Assembly (NCBI RefSeq): GCF_002813295.1
Contig: NZ_PHUE01000001.1
Span: forward strand, 4,278,001-4,342,000
Direction: 5' to 3'
Source: Flavobacterium sp. 5
GTDB taxonomy: Bacteria; Bacteroidota; Bacteroidia; Flavobacteriales; Flavobacteriaceae
Length of the DNA stretch: 64,000 nucleotides
Within the stretch, counting starts at the first letter, position 1, and the number at the start of each line of letters is the position of its first letter. Shown one piece after another: positions 25,518-34,796 of the stretch. The notes under the pieces were generated by a model. The model saw only the letters and a program-made list of their open reading frames with translations. It had not been told where the DNA came from and did no database searches. Position numbers and translations under genes: made by a program.

Positions 25518-26150
25518 ATGGAAACAGTAATCGTAATATGCCTGCTCATTATTATTGCGCTCTTGATGCAGGATAAGATAATTATCAAGAAAAGGACGGA
25601 GCAAAAACCAACTCAGGAAAAACCTAATCCGAACCTACCTGATATTATGGGACAGCCCAAACCAATGAGAAGCCTTTCAGTGCCAAAACGTGCCACTGAA
25701 AGCCAAAGTAAAAAGCGGAAACATGAAATGAATAATTTTGATATTGAAATCGACGAGGTAGATGTCGATATACAAATTCCGCAGGAAGAACTGGATGAAG
25801 TTTTTGGAAATATGCCTGATTTTGAGGAAGAGGAAGAAGAATGGAACAGATATGGAATATCTGGTAGGAATGACGGTTTTGCCCAAGGGGTTACCTTTGA
25901 AGAACTAAGCTCTGCGGGGATGTTGCTGCAAAAAAACAAATTGGAGCCATCTCAAAAGGAAACAGTGGTTGCTATAGTTCAGAAAATACAAGGAACTGAA
26001 TTATTCAGCCTATTGGAAAATTCCATAGAAAGTGCGTCCCGTAAAATAGCGGAGCTGTTGGACGGGAGCCTTTCTTCTGAAACTAATTCTAGTTCTTCCA
26101 CTTTGCGGAAAAATGATTTGAGTGATTTTGACATTGGGGAGTTTGTCTAA
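25518..26150 (+). CDS. TraD-like conjugation protein
   Basis: A 210-residue protein with one N-terminal membrane segment (about 3-17), a Pro/Lys-rich linker, a strongly acidic central part (about 75-115, with a run of Glu) and a helical C-terminus. The position after the DUF3408 gene and the overall shape fit the protein often annotated as conjugal transfer protein TraD in Bacteroidota elements. No enzymatic motif is visible. It starts 2 bases after traB. The name is given from context and recall, not from a distinctive motif. Confidence 0.6.
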   Translation: METVIVICLLIIIALLMQDKIIIKKRTEQKPTQEKPNPNLPDIMGQPKPMRSLSVPKRATESQSKKRKHEMNNFDIEIDEVDVDIQIPQEELDEVFGNMPDFEEEEEEWNRYGISGRNDGFAQGVTFEELSSAGMLLQKNKLEPSQKETVVAIVQKIQGTELFSLLENSIESASRKIAELLDGSLSSETNSSSSTLRKNDLSDFDIGEFV

Positions 26151-26188
26151 AAAGACGACTTCCCTTTGTTCTTTAAAAACAGAATATT

Positions 26189-27037
26189 ATGGAACGAGAA
26201 TTACCGACAGTGAACATCGAAGGAACTGATTTTTTTGTAGATGTTATAAAAAATGAGCTGAAGGAAAAAGGCAACCCTCAAAACAGGATGAGCATTAAAA
26301 ATATGCTGTATGTTGGTGACGGTTACCGTTTTCAGTATGATATGACAATCAATAATTTTCTTCCTTTTGGAGCATCAATGGCTCTGGGCAATAACAACCA
26401 TTCAAAGGAAATAAAAATCCCCAATCTTGTAGAGCTCGATCCTATAGGTATGGCAAAAAAGTACAACCGAACAATAGAAGAAATTTCGGGAAAGACAGAT
26501 TTTGAATTGACGATAAAACCGGGAAGTCCGATTGATTTGCGATGGAACAAAAAAATATTGCCAACATTGGATATTGCTGGACACACCTTTTATGTTGATT
26601 TAGTGATGGACAAGCTTCGACCAAAAGATGACTTTAAGTCCAAAGGAATAGATTTATCTGAAATAAGGGAGTATTATGATCGTTATTACCAGGCATATAT
26701 TATTCCTTATAATCCAAAAACGCGTGAATTTCAGGAAGTGGGTATTCGAACCATTACCGAACTGCCCAAGGAAATCATAGTGATAAAATTTCCGCATCTT
26801 AGTGAATTGGATAATGTTGGCTGGAACATAAAATATGGTTTTGGGCCCGGACACCTTATAAAAGAAGATACTCTTCAATTACACTTTAAAGCGAGAACAC
26901 TACCATGGAAGGAAACCAATATTCCAGAAAATATTAAGCTAAACCTTGAAGAACAAAAATTGGAACAAAAAGAGAAAATAGAAGCCAAGAAATTGTCAGA
27001 TATATTCCCTGAACAAAAAAAGGGTAGAAAAATGTAA
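26189..27037 (+). CDS. Tra-cluster protein with an internal duplication, function unknown
   Basis: A 282-residue soluble protein. Its two halves are related: LPTVNIEGTDFFVDVIKNEL (5-24) matches LPTLDIAGHTFYVDLVMDKL (from about 125), and IKIPNLVELDPIGMAKKYN (from about 75) matches IKFPHLSELDNVGWNIKYG (from about 198). The C-terminus is a charged helix. I do not recognise a named family. It is the last gene of the traA unit and is followed by a good terminator, so it is probably made with TraA, TraB and the TraD-like protein and not with the channel proteins. Confidence 0.65.
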   Translation: MERELPTVNIEGTDFFVDVIKNELKEKGNPQNRMSIKNMLYVGDGYRFQYDMTINNFLPFGASMALGNNNHSKEIKIPNLVELDPIGMAKKYNRTIEEISGKTDFELTIKPGSPIDLRWNKKILPTLDIAGHTFYVDLVMDKLRPKDDFKSKGIDLSEIREYYDRYYQAYIIPYNPKTREFQEVGIRTITELPKEIIVIKFPHLSELDNVGWNIKYGFGPGHLIKEDTLQLHFKARTLPWKETNIPENIKLNLEEQKLEQKEKIEAKKLSDIFPEQKKGRKM

Positions 27038-27065
27038 AACATTCATTTTATGGATAAAAAAAAGA

Positions 27066-27097
27066 AGCGTCAGAGCCAAAAGTTCTGGCGTTTTTTT
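27066..27097 (+). terminator. Rho-independent terminator after the traA unit
   Basis: AGCGTCAGAGC (27066-27076) pairs with GTTCTGGCGT (27082-27091) using some G-U pairs, and a run of seven T follows. It separates the traA-type genes from the traE-traQ operon. Confidence 0.7.
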
Positions 27098-27243
27098 ATG
27101 CACAAACATTAATCATAATGCCACTCACTACCAAGTAATTCCACAAACTGCCGCTTTGTTATAGCTCTTCGTTTTCCATGAGATATTTGTCTGGATAATC
27201 TGCATGGAGCAGGCTAAACATAACAATTTAAAATGTTAAAATC

Positions 27244-27549
27244 ATGGAAAAACAAAGAAAAAAAATCCTGCTGGCAACAATGGTAATGCTGACAGGCTTC
27301 AGTGTGTTGGCACAGGGAGACGGTTCAGCTGGTATCACCGAAGCCACACAAATGGTTACGTCCTATTTCGATCCTGCCACACAACTCATCTACGCTATTG
27401 GAGCCGTGGTAGGTCTCATTGGAGGGGTTAAAGTGTACGGTAAGTTCAGTAGCGGAGATCCCGATACAAGCAAGACAGCAGCAAGTTGGTTTGGTGCGTG
27501 TATCTTCTTAATCGTAGCCGCTACCATTTTACGTTCATTCTTCCTTTAA
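27244..27549 (+). CDS. traE: TraE (DUF4134) membrane protein
   Basis: A 101-residue protein with a signal peptide (about 1-23, VLAQ) and two hydrophobic segments (about 47-65 and 82-100), including the GAVVGLIGGVKVYGKF motif of DUF4134. This is TraE of the Bacteroidota transfer system, thought to correspond to VirB2-type small pilin or inner-membrane components. It is the first gene of the channel operon. Base composition becomes visibly richer in G and C from here to about 36 kb than in the copper island. Confidence 0.85.
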   Translation: MEKQRKKILLATMVMLTGFSVLAQGDGSAGITEATQMVTSYFDPATQLIYAIGAVVGLIGGVKVYGKFSSGDPDTSKTAASWFGACIFLIVAATILRSFFL

Positions 27550-27561
27550 TCCCACGGGCTT

Positions 27562-27891
27562 ATGAATTACAATATCAATAAAGGCATCGGAAGAACAGTA
27601 GAATTTAAGGGGTTGAAAGCACAATACTTGTTCATTTTCGCAGGCGGACTGCTTGGTACACTGATTCTTGTAATGATTATGTATATGGCTGGCGTAAACT
27701 CTTATATCTGCCTGTTGCTTGGAGCAGGCGGTGCTTCGCTGATTGTATGGCAGACCTTTTCATTGAACAAAAAGTATGGGGAACACGGCCTGATGAAAAT
27801 TGGGGCAAGAAAAAGACACCCACGATACATCATCTGTCGCAAGCCGTTACACCGCTATTTAAAGTTCACTTCTAAATCGAATGCCTTATGA
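27562..27891 (+). CDS. traF: TraF (DUF4133), VirB3-like membrane protein
   Basis: A 109-residue protein with two adjacent membrane segments (about 24-45 and 50-66) after a short cytoplasmic N-terminus (INKGIGRTVEFKGLKAQYLF), the pattern of DUF4133/TraF, which occupies the VirB3 position. Its stop overlaps the traG start by 4 bases (ATGA), the usual coupling of VirB3 with VirB4 genes. Confidence 0.85.
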   Translation: MNYNINKGIGRTVEFKGLKAQYLFIFAGGLLGTLILVMIMYMAGVNSYICLLLGAGGASLIVWQTFSLNKKYGEHGLMKIGARKRHPRYIICRKPLHRYLKFTSKSNAL

Positions 27892-30383
27892 GAAATGTAG
27901 CCAAGACCACAACACTGGAAAATAAGTTTCCCTTACTTGCGGTAGAAAACAATTGTATTCTATCAAAGGATGCAGACATTACCGCTTGTTTTGAAGTGCG
28001 TTTGCCGGAACTGTTCACGGTGGCTTCTGCTGAATATGAAGCTATTCATTCCGCTTGGCACAAAGCCATCAAGACTTTGCCCGATTATACAGTTGTCCAT
28101 AAACAGGACTGGTACATCAAGGAAAACTATGCGCCAGACATTGCGAGCGATGATTTGAGCTTTTTAGGTAAATCTTATCAGCAGCATTTTAACGAACGCC
28201 CTTTTCTGAACCATTATTGTTACCTATTCCTGACCAAGACCACTAAGGAAAGAATGCGAATGCAGAGCAATTTTTCATCGCTTTGCAAAGGTGCTCTTAT
28301 ACCAAAAGAAATCAGGGACAAGGAAGTGATCCATCGTTTCATGGAAGCCGTTGGACAATTTGAACGTATTGCAAATGACAGCGGATTTATGGGGCTACGA
28401 CGTTTAACGGAAGAAGACATCATTGGTACGGATGAAAAACAGGGACTACTGGAACAGTATCTAACACTGTCAAGGGAGGCCGGAACACCAATGCAGGACA
28501 TTGCACTCGGACCAGAAGAAGTCCGTGTCGGCAACAAAAGATTGTGTCTGCACACCTTATCCGATACGGACGACCTGCCTTCGGCAGTATCAGCAGATAC
28601 TCGTTACGAAAAACTATCTACCGACCGGAGCGACTGCCGTTTGTCGTTTGCTGCTCCAGTGGGCTTGTTGCTAAACTGCAATCACATCTACAACCAATAT
28701 CTGTTTTTGGATAACAGCGAAGACAACCTGCAAAAGTTTGAGAAGTCTGCAAGGAATATGCATTCACTGGCTCGTTACAGCCGTGCCAATCAAATCAATA
28801 AAGAATGGATAGAGCGATACTTGAACGAAGCACACAGTTTTGGGCTATCCTCCATCAGGGCACACTTCAACATCATGGCTTGGTCGGATGACCCGAGTGA
28901 ATTTAAACAGTTAAAGAACGACTGCGGTAGTGCTTTGGCTCTGATGGAATGCAAGCCCCGTCATAATACCACCGATGTAGCTACGCTCTACTGGGCAGGA
29001 ATGCCGGGAAATGCTGGCGATTTTCCAAGTGAAGAAAGCTTTTATACGTTCATTGAGCCTGCTTTATGCTTATTCACTGAAGAAACCAACTATCACAATT
29101 CACCATCGCCATTTGGGATCAAGATGGCAGACCGTCTGACCGGAAAACCCATCCATTTAGATATTTCCGATTTGCCAATGAAGCGTGGCATTATCACAAA
29201 CCGGAACAAGTTTATATTGGGGCCATCAGGAAGTGGTAAATCTTTCTTTACCAATCACATGGTTAGGCAATACTATGAGCAAGGAGCACATGTCCTGCTT
29301 GTTGATACCGGTAACTCGTATCAAGGGTTGTGCGAACTTATAAAAGGAAAAACCAAAGGCGAAGACGGGGTTTACTTCACTTACACAGAAGACAATCCCA
29401 TTGCCTTCAATCCTTTCTATACAGATGATGGCGTGTTCGACATAGAGAAAAGGGAGAGCATCAAAACATTAATCGTGACCTTGTGGAAACGTGATGACGA
29501 ACCGCCGACCCGCTCCGAAGAAGTAGCATTATCCAATGCAGTAAGCGGTTATATCGAACGCATCAAGCAGGATGATACCTATCCTTCATTTAATGGCTTC
29601 TACGAATATGTGCAGGGGGATTACCATAAGGTATTGGAAGAAAAACAGGTGAGGGAAAAAGACTTTGACATTGCCAATTTTCTCAATGTACTGGAACCGT
29701 ATTACAAAGGAGGCGAATACGATTACCTGCTAAATTCCGATAAGCAGTTAGATCTTCTTTCCAAACGCTTCATTGTGTTTGAAATTGATGCAATCAAAGA
29801 CCATAAAATCCTCTTCCCAATCGTGACGATCATCATCATGGAGGTGTTCATCAACAAGATGAGAAGATTGAAAGGTATCCGTAAACTCATTTTGATTGAA
29901 GAGGCTTGGAAAGCGATTGCCAAGGAAGGCATGGCTGAATATATAAAGTACCTATTCAAAACGGTTAGGAAGTTTTTCGGCGAGGCTATAGTAGTAACAC
30001 AGGAAGTCGATGACATTATCCAATCACCCATTGTCAAAGAAAGTATTATCAATAATTCTGATTGCAAAATCCTGCTCGACCAGCGCAAATACATGAATAA
30101 GTTTGATGACATACAGGCCATGCTTGGACTTACGGACAAGGAGAAGGGGCAGGTACTTTCCATCAACATGAACAATGACCCATCACGGCTTTACAAGGAA
30201 GTATGGATTGGTTTGGGTGGAACCCATTCGGCAGTATATGCCACAGAAGTGTCCGTAGAAGAATATCTCGCCTATACCACCGAAGAAACTGAAAAAATGG
30301 AAGTGATGAAGCTTGCTGGTGAACTGGATGGAAATGTAGAGCAGGCCATCAAGAGGATAGCCCTGCAAAGAAGAGAAAAGTAA
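27888..30383 (+). CDS. traG: TraG, VirB4-type transfer ATPase
   Basis: An 831-residue ATPase of the TraG/VirB4 family of Bacteroidota conjugative elements. The N-terminal half is the family-specific domain; the C-terminal half has a Walker A motif GPSGSGKS (445-452), a Walker B region (KLILIEEAWKAIAKEGMAEY) and the motif VVTQEVDDI. It powers assembly of the transfer channel at the inner membrane. Length is normal for the family and the gene looks intact. Confidence 0.9.
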   Translation: MRNVAKTTTLENKFPLLAVENNCILSKDADITACFEVRLPELFTVASAEYEAIHSAWHKAIKTLPDYTVVHKQDWYIKENYAPDIASDDLSFLGKSYQQHFNERPFLNHYCYLFLTKTTKERMRMQSNFSSLCKGALIPKEIRDKEVIHRFMEAVGQFERIANDSGFMGLRRLTEEDIIGTDEKQGLLEQYLTLSREAGTPMQDIALGPEEVRVGNKRLCLHTLSDTDDLPSAVSADTRYEKLSTDRSDCRLSFAAPVGLLLNCNHIYNQYLFLDNSEDNLQKFEKSARNMHSLARYSRANQINKEWIERYLNEAHSFGLSSIRAHFNIMAWSDDPSEFKQLKNDCGSALALMECKPRHNTTDVATLYWAGMPGNAGDFPSEESFYTFIEPALCLFTEETNYHNSPSPFGIKMADRLTGKPIHLDISDLPMKRGIITNRNKFILGPSGSGKSFFTNHMVRQYYEQGAHVLLVDTGNSYQGLCELIKGKTKGEDGVYFTYTEDNPIAFNPFYTDDGVFDIEKRESIKTLIVTLWKRDDEPPTRSEEVALSNAVSGYIERIKQDDTYPSFNGFYEYVQGDYHKVLEEKQVREKDFDIANFLNVLEPYYKGGEYDYLLNSDKQLDLLSKRFIVFEIDAIKDHKILFPIVTIIIMEVFINKMRRLKGIRKLILIEEAWKAIAKEGMAEYIKYLFKTVRKFFGEAIVVTQEVDDIIQSPIVKESIINNSDCKILLDQRKYMNKFDDIQAMLGLTDKEKGQVLSINMNNDPSRLYKEVWIGLGGTHSAVYATEVSVEEYLAYTTEETEKMEVMKLAGELDGNVEQAIKRIALQRREK

Positions 30384-30416
30384 AACAATTATTAATCATT
30401 TAAAAATAAAAGAGAA

Positions 30417-31049
30417 ATGAAAAAAATACTATTCATGGTGTTGACAGCTCTAATGCTGGCTATAGCACCGTCCGCAAAAGCCCAATGGGTGGTTACAGAC
30501 CCCACAAACCTGGCTTCAGGCATTCTTAACAGTGCCAATGAAATTGTACAGACTTCATCCACGGTATCCAATGTTATCAAAAATTTCAAGGAAGTGGAAA
30601 AGGTATATAATCAAGGCAAGGAATATTATGACAAGCTGCAAGCCGTCAACAATCTTGTGAAAGATGCCCGTAAGGTACAACAGACCGTACTATTGGTTGG
30701 AGATGTTTCCGAAATGTATGTTCAGAATTTTGGCAAAATGATGAACGACCCCAATTTTTCTGCCCAGGAATTGATGGCTATCGCCAATGGTTATGCGGCA
30801 CTGCTTAATGAAAGTACAGCACTGCTGAAAGAACTCAAACAGATCGTAAGCTCTTCCAGCTTGTCATTGAATGACAAAGAGCGTATGGATATTATTGACC
30901 GTGTGTACAAAGAAATTAAGGAATACCACAGCCTTGTACGCTATTATACGAACAAAAATATATCAGTAAGCTTTCTAAGGGCAAAAAAACAGAATAATAG
31001 TAAAAGAGTACTCGAACTCTACGGGACTGCTAACCAAAAATACTGGTAG
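30417..31049 (+). CDS. traI: TraI (DUF4141), exported transfer protein
   Basis: A 210-residue exported protein: signal peptide (about 1-22, SAKAQ), then WVVTDPTNLASGILNSANEI and a long helical region. This is the pattern of DUF4141/TraI, which by position and helical content is compared with VirB5-type components. It lies 33 bases after traG and 3 bases before traJ. Note that traH is absent between traG and traI, as in many relatives. Confidence 0.8.
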   Translation: MKKILFMVLTALMLAIAPSAKAQWVVTDPTNLASGILNSANEIVQTSSTVSNVIKNFKEVEKVYNQGKEYYDKLQAVNNLVKDARKVQQTVLLVGDVSEMYVQNFGKMMNDPNFSAQELMAIANGYAALLNESTALLKELKQIVSSSSLSLNDKERMDIIDRVYKEIKEYHSLVRYYTNKNISVSFLRAKKQNNSKRVLELYGTANQKYW

Positions 31050-31052
31050 GTT

Positions 31053-32045
31053 ATGGAACCTAATAATCTTCATGAGGTTCTGCGCTCCTTGTATGATGAG
31101 ATGTTGCCACTGTCCGCCGATATGGCGGCAGTGGCTAAAGGAGTGGCTGGGTTGGGAGCCTTATTCTATGTAGCTATTAAAGTATGGCAAGCACTAAGCA
31201 GGGCAGAACCCATTGATATGTACCCTTTGCTCCGTCCTTTTGCATTAGGCATCTGTATTATGTTTTTCCCGACAATGGTTTTAGGAACCATCAATGCAGT
31301 GTTAAGCCCAGTGGTTCAAGGGACGCATGCCATCCTCGAAAATCAGGTACTTGACCTGAACGACTTACAAACAAAAAAGGATCTGTTGGAACGGGAAGCC
31401 ATGCTTCGAAATCCTGAAAATGCCTATTTGGTATCTAACGAAGAGTTCGATAAAAAGCTGGAAGAACTGGGCTGGTCACCATCTGATCTGGTCACGATGT
31501 CGGGGATGTATATGGAAAAAGAGATGTACAGGATTGAGCAGTCTGTAAAAAACTGGTTCAGGGAATTGCTGGAAATCCTATTTCAGGCAGCTGCTCTGGT
31601 GATTGACACCATACGTACTTTCTTTTTGATTGTATTGTCCATACTCGGTCCAATTGCCTTTGCCATATCGGTCTGGGATGGTTTTCAATCCACACTCACG
31701 CAATGGCTTACCCGATATGTCAGTGTGTATTTATGGCTACCTGTAGCAGACCTGTTCAGTTCCATGCTTGCCAAGATACAATCCCTGATTATAGAAAAGG
31801 ATATCGAAATGCTTGCTGATCCGACTTTTATTCCAGATACCTCAAATACCGTGTATGTGATTTTTATGATCATCGGTATTGTGGGATATTTTACGATACC
31901 AACCGTGACAGGCTGGATTATTCAGGCTGGCGGTGCAGGAAATTTCAACCGTAATGTGAACCAAACTGCAATGAAAGTAGGAAATATTGCCGGAGCTGGA
32001 GCAGGTTCGGCAGCAGGAAATATCGGGGGTCAACTACTTAAATAA
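31053..32045 (+). CDS. traJ: TraJ, VirB6-like polytopic membrane protein
   Basis: A 330-residue polytopic protein with membrane segments near residues 22-45, 60-85, 165-205 and 265-290. It contains the conserved FAISVWDGFQSTLTQWLTRYVSVYLWLPVADLF region of TraJ (quoted in part: DGFQSTLTQWLTRYVSVYLW) and a Gly/Ala/Asn-rich C-terminus. TraJ fills the VirB6 role, a channel component in the inner membrane. It is 3 bases after traI and 24 bases before traK. Confidence 0.85.
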   Translation: MEPNNLHEVLRSLYDEMLPLSADMAAVAKGVAGLGALFYVAIKVWQALSRAEPIDMYPLLRPFALGICIMFFPTMVLGTINAVLSPVVQGTHAILENQVLDLNDLQTKKDLLEREAMLRNPENAYLVSNEEFDKKLEELGWSPSDLVTMSGMYMEKEMYRIEQSVKNWFRELLEILFQAAALVIDTIRTFFLIVLSILGPIAFAISVWDGFQSTLTQWLTRYVSVYLWLPVADLFSSMLAKIQSLIIEKDIEMLADPTFIPDTSNTVYVIFMIIGIVGYFTIPTVTGWIIQAGGAGNFNRNVNQTAMKVGNIAGAGAGSAAGNIGGQLLK

Positions 32046-32069
32046 TGTAAAACTATTAATCAGTAAAAA

Positions 32070-32693
32070 ATGGAATTTAAAACGCTAAGAAATATCGAAA
32101 ACAGTTTTCGCCAAATCAGATTGTATGCCCTTGTATTTGCCGTTTTCTGCATAAGTGTTACAGGATATGCCTTATGGCAGTCGTACCACTTTGCGGAGGA
32201 ACAACGCCAAAAGATCTATGTACTGGATAATGGTAAGTCACTGATGTTGGCACTTTCACAGGATGCATCCATCAATCGTCCAGTTGAAGCAAGGGAACAT
32301 GTAAGACGTTTTCACGAACTGTTCTTTACACTGGCTCCCGATAAGAACGCTATAGAAAGCAATATGAGACGTGCGTTTAATCTTGCCGATAAAAGTGCCT
32401 TTGATTATTACAAAGACCTTTCGGAAAAGGGATATTACAACCGTATTATATCAGGTAATGTGCAGCAGCGTATCGAAGTGGATAGTGTGGTCTGCAATTT
32501 TGACACCTATCCCTATGCGGTCCGCACCTATGCGAAACAGTTCATCATCCGTTCCAGCAATGTGACCAAACGTAATCTGATTACTTCCTGCTATCTGGTC
32601 AATTCCGTCCGTTCGGACAATAACCCGCAGGGCTTCAATATAGAAAAATTTTCAGTGGTCGAAAACAAGGACATTGAAGTTATCGAACGCTAA
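32070..32693 (+). CDS. traK: TraK, VirB8-like inner-membrane protein
   Basis: A 207-residue protein with a short cytoplasmic N-terminus (MEFKTLRNIENSFRQIRLYA), one membrane segment (about 18-35) and a periplasmic domain. This bitopic layout and the FHELFFTLAPDKNAIE segment fit TraK, the VirB8-like assembly factor of these systems. The family length of about 207 residues is matched exactly. Confidence 0.88.
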   Translation: MEFKTLRNIENSFRQIRLYALVFAVFCISVTGYALWQSYHFAEEQRQKIYVLDNGKSLMLALSQDASINRPVEAREHVRRFHELFFTLAPDKNAIESNMRRAFNLADKSAFDYYKDLSEKGYYNRIISGNVQQRIEVDSVVCNFDTYPYAVRTYAKQFIIRSSNVTKRNLITSCYLVNSVRSDNNPQGFNIEKFSVVENKDIEVIER

Positions 32694-32703
32694 AAATAAT
32701 CGT

Positions 32704-33132
32704 ATGGAAACATTTTCAGATTTAAACACTTTCGCTATAACCCTTACCGAAAAAGGATATAGCGGTTATTTCCACACTCAGGGCGCGTATCCCGGAAAGC
32801 TAAAAGACAGTATCTGTGAATACCTCGAAAGTTGCCAAAAGGGTGCCGACAATTTGCCTAAACTGGAATTGTTGCTGACAAGCTATCTGCAATGGTCGGG
32901 AGAAGATAAGCCTCGTGTAGAATGCAGTATGTGGGTAAAATACTTGAACGGCAAATTCTCTCTCAACAGAATGGAGGTAGCAAAAAAAGATGGCTTCGGA
33001 CAACTGATGAAAAAATCAGCTCTGACAGACCTTTCTATACTATCCGTACCCAAAGCGATTGCTTCAATCTCTTTGGTTAGTGAAGAACCGAAGCAAGAGG
33101 CAGAAAAAAGTCCAAAGCGTTTCAAGCTATAA
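32704..33132 (+). CDS. Small soluble Tra-operon protein, unknown function
   Basis: A 142-residue soluble protein starting at the ATG at 32704 (METFSDLNTFAITL); an upstream non-ATG start would add ten residues with no support. It has a compact alpha/beta-looking first 120 residues and a Lys-rich tail. No membrane segment or known motif is visible. Genes of this size and position, between traK and traL, occur in related flavobacterial clusters, but I know no function for them. Confidence 0.6.
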   Translation: METFSDLNTFAITLTEKGYSGYFHTQGAYPGKLKDSICEYLESCQKGADNLPKLELLLTSYLQWSGEDKPRVECSMWVKYLNGKFSLNRMEVAKKDGFGQLMKKSALTDLSILSVPKAIASISLVSEEPKQEAEKSPKRFKL

Positions 33133-33151
33133 CAAAAGAAATTAGAAGGCT

Positions 33152-33418
33152 ATGAAAAAATTAAGAACAACTATGGACAGATACTTTGACAAGCTGGATA
33201 AACGTTGGCGGGTATTGCCAATACAAAAACAGCATCAATGTATGCTGTACTTCTTTGTGGGTTATCTGCTACTTACTGTGGGGGTCATTGGCAAAGTAGG
33301 GTATAAAACTTCAAAGTCCCGAAACGATATAGGCATTGAGCATATCGTGAACCCCATCCACAAAAAAAATGAAAGTCCTACAAAAATGAAAGTCCTACAA
33401 AATTGCAGGATACATTAA
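33152..33418 (+). CDS. traL: TraL-like membrane protein with altered C-terminus
   Basis: An 88-residue protein with a basic N-terminus (RRYFDKLDKRWRVLP-like) and one membrane segment (about 33-52), fitting TraL/DUF3989. The last ten residues (MKVLQNCRIH) come from a 17-bp tandem duplication at 33365-33398 that changes the frame. If one copy is removed, the frame reads on through LQDTLTTILKYKIYERK and stops at 33454, overlapping the traM start by 12 bases, which is a natural end for this gene. So the C-terminus is probably mutated. Whether the protein still works is unknown. Confidence 0.75.
   Translation: MKKLRTTMDRYFDKLDKRWRVLPIQKQHQCMLYFFVGYLLLTVGVIGKVGYKTSKSRNDIGIEHIVNPIHKKNESPTKMKVLQNCRIH
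33365..33398 (+). repeat. 17-bp tandem duplication that shifts the traL frame
   Basis: AAAAATGAAAGTCCTAC occurs twice head to tail (33365-33381 and 33382-33398). As 17 is not a multiple of three, the second copy shifts the reading frame and ends traL early. It looks like replication slippage between short A-runs. Confidence 0.85.
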
Positions 33419-33442
33419 CAACAATTTTAAAATATAAGATTT

Positions 33443-34771
33443 ATGAAAGAAAATGAGAACAAAAAAACGGTTGTTCGGGTAACGGAAGGTAACCCTGCAG
33501 CAACCGATGAGGTACTGCAAGACAGTACACAGGATAAAGTCCAGAAGCTAAAAAAGCCACTGATATTTGGTTTAATGGGAATCGTATTTGTAGGCTGTAT
33601 GTACCTGATCTTTAAACCGTCTTCCGAGAAAAAGGAAATCGAGAAAATCGGACTGAACGAGGTCGTGCCACAGGCTACGGGTGCAGGAATGCCTGACGAT
33701 AAGGGTAAGGCATATGAAGAGGAAATGCTGGAACGTAAGAATCAGGAAAAACGGAACGATCTCACATCTCTTTCTGATTACTGGAATGAAGACGGAAAAG
33801 GAGAGACGGGAGAGGAGCTGTCTGAAGAGGAAGAAAGCTACAGTAATGCCAACGGATCTGGAAAAAACAGTAATCCCGCTTTGAACAGTTACCGCAACGT
33901 GCAAAGTACATTGGGCTCTTTTTATAAGGACGATAATTCTGAAACGAAGGAACTCCGTAAGCAATTGGAAGAATTAAAGGAAAAACTAGCTGAGAAAGAC
34001 GTTCCTGCGGGAGTAACGGTAGATAATCAATTGGCATTGATGGAGAAATCTTATCAGATGGCTGCAAAATATCTTCCTTCTGGTACAAATACGGGAGAAG
34101 CTGTACCAGCCAATAGTGCTGTTTCTAAGTCTTCTTCCTCTACACAAAAAGAGCAGTTTGTGGCATTCAGTTCTACAAGAAAGAACACCGTATCTGCCTT
34201 GTGCCGTGAGCCTACCGATAGTGTCTTTTTAGCTGATTGGAGTCAAAACAAGAACAGCCGTTTTTATACTGCAGGTGCTTTAGAGCAAGTGGTACAACCC
34301 AAAAACAGTATCAAAGCCTGTGTACAGGAAACGCAGACCATTATCGGTGAAAGCGGTGTACGCCTCCGCTTATTGGAACCGGCCCAAACGCCTAATCGTA
34401 CCATTCCCAAGGGAACAATTTTAACGGCTAACGCCAAACTTGAGGGAGGACGTTTACAGATGAAGGTTATTTCCATAGAATTGGACGGAAACATCCTCCC
34501 GGTTGATATTACGGTTTATGATCTGGACGGTCAGCAAGGTTTGTATGTGCCGTATTCGCCCGAAATGAATGCCCTTACCGAGATGGCTGGCAATATGAGC
34601 CAACAATCTGGTACAAGCCTGATGCTTACCCAATCAGCAGGACAACAGGTTGCCGCTGATTTGAGCCGTGGCGTAGTTCAGGGCATTTCGGGTTATTTCT
34701 CCAAAAAAGTGAAGACACCGAAAGTTACTCTAAAGGCAGGGCATCAACTGTTCCTTGTTTCCAAAAAATAA
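33443..34771 (+). CDS. traM: TraM, VirB10-like transfer protein
   Basis: A 442-residue protein with one membrane segment (about 34-53), a long charged and coiled-coil central region (about 75-185, KQLEELKEKLAEK) and a C-terminal domain (from about 235) ending in KVTLKAGHQLFLVSKK. This is the layout of conjugative transposon TraM, which spans from the inner membrane to the outer-membrane complex as VirB10 does. The ATG at 33443 lies inside the ancestral end of traL, which suggests that the two were translationally coupled before the traL duplication. Confidence 0.88.
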   Translation: MKENENKKTVVRVTEGNPAATDEVLQDSTQDKVQKLKKPLIFGLMGIVFVGCMYLIFKPSSEKKEIEKIGLNEVVPQATGAGMPDDKGKAYEEEMLERKNQEKRNDLTSLSDYWNEDGKGETGEELSEEEESYSNANGSGKNSNPALNSYRNVQSTLGSFYKDDNSETKELRKQLEELKEKLAEKDVPAGVTVDNQLALMEKSYQMAAKYLPSGTNTGEAVPANSAVSKSSSSTQKEQFVAFSSTRKNTVSALCREPTDSVFLADWSQNKNSRFYTAGALEQVVQPKNSIKACVQETQTIIGESGVRLRLLEPAQTPNRTIPKGTILTANAKLEGGRLQMKVISIELDGNILPVDITVYDLDGQQGLYVPYSPEMNALTEMAGNMSQQSGTSLMLTQSAGQQVAADLSRGVVQGISGYFSKKVKTPKVTLKAGHQLFLVSKK

Positions 34772-34796
34772 TGTTAAACGAAAATAGAATTAAACA

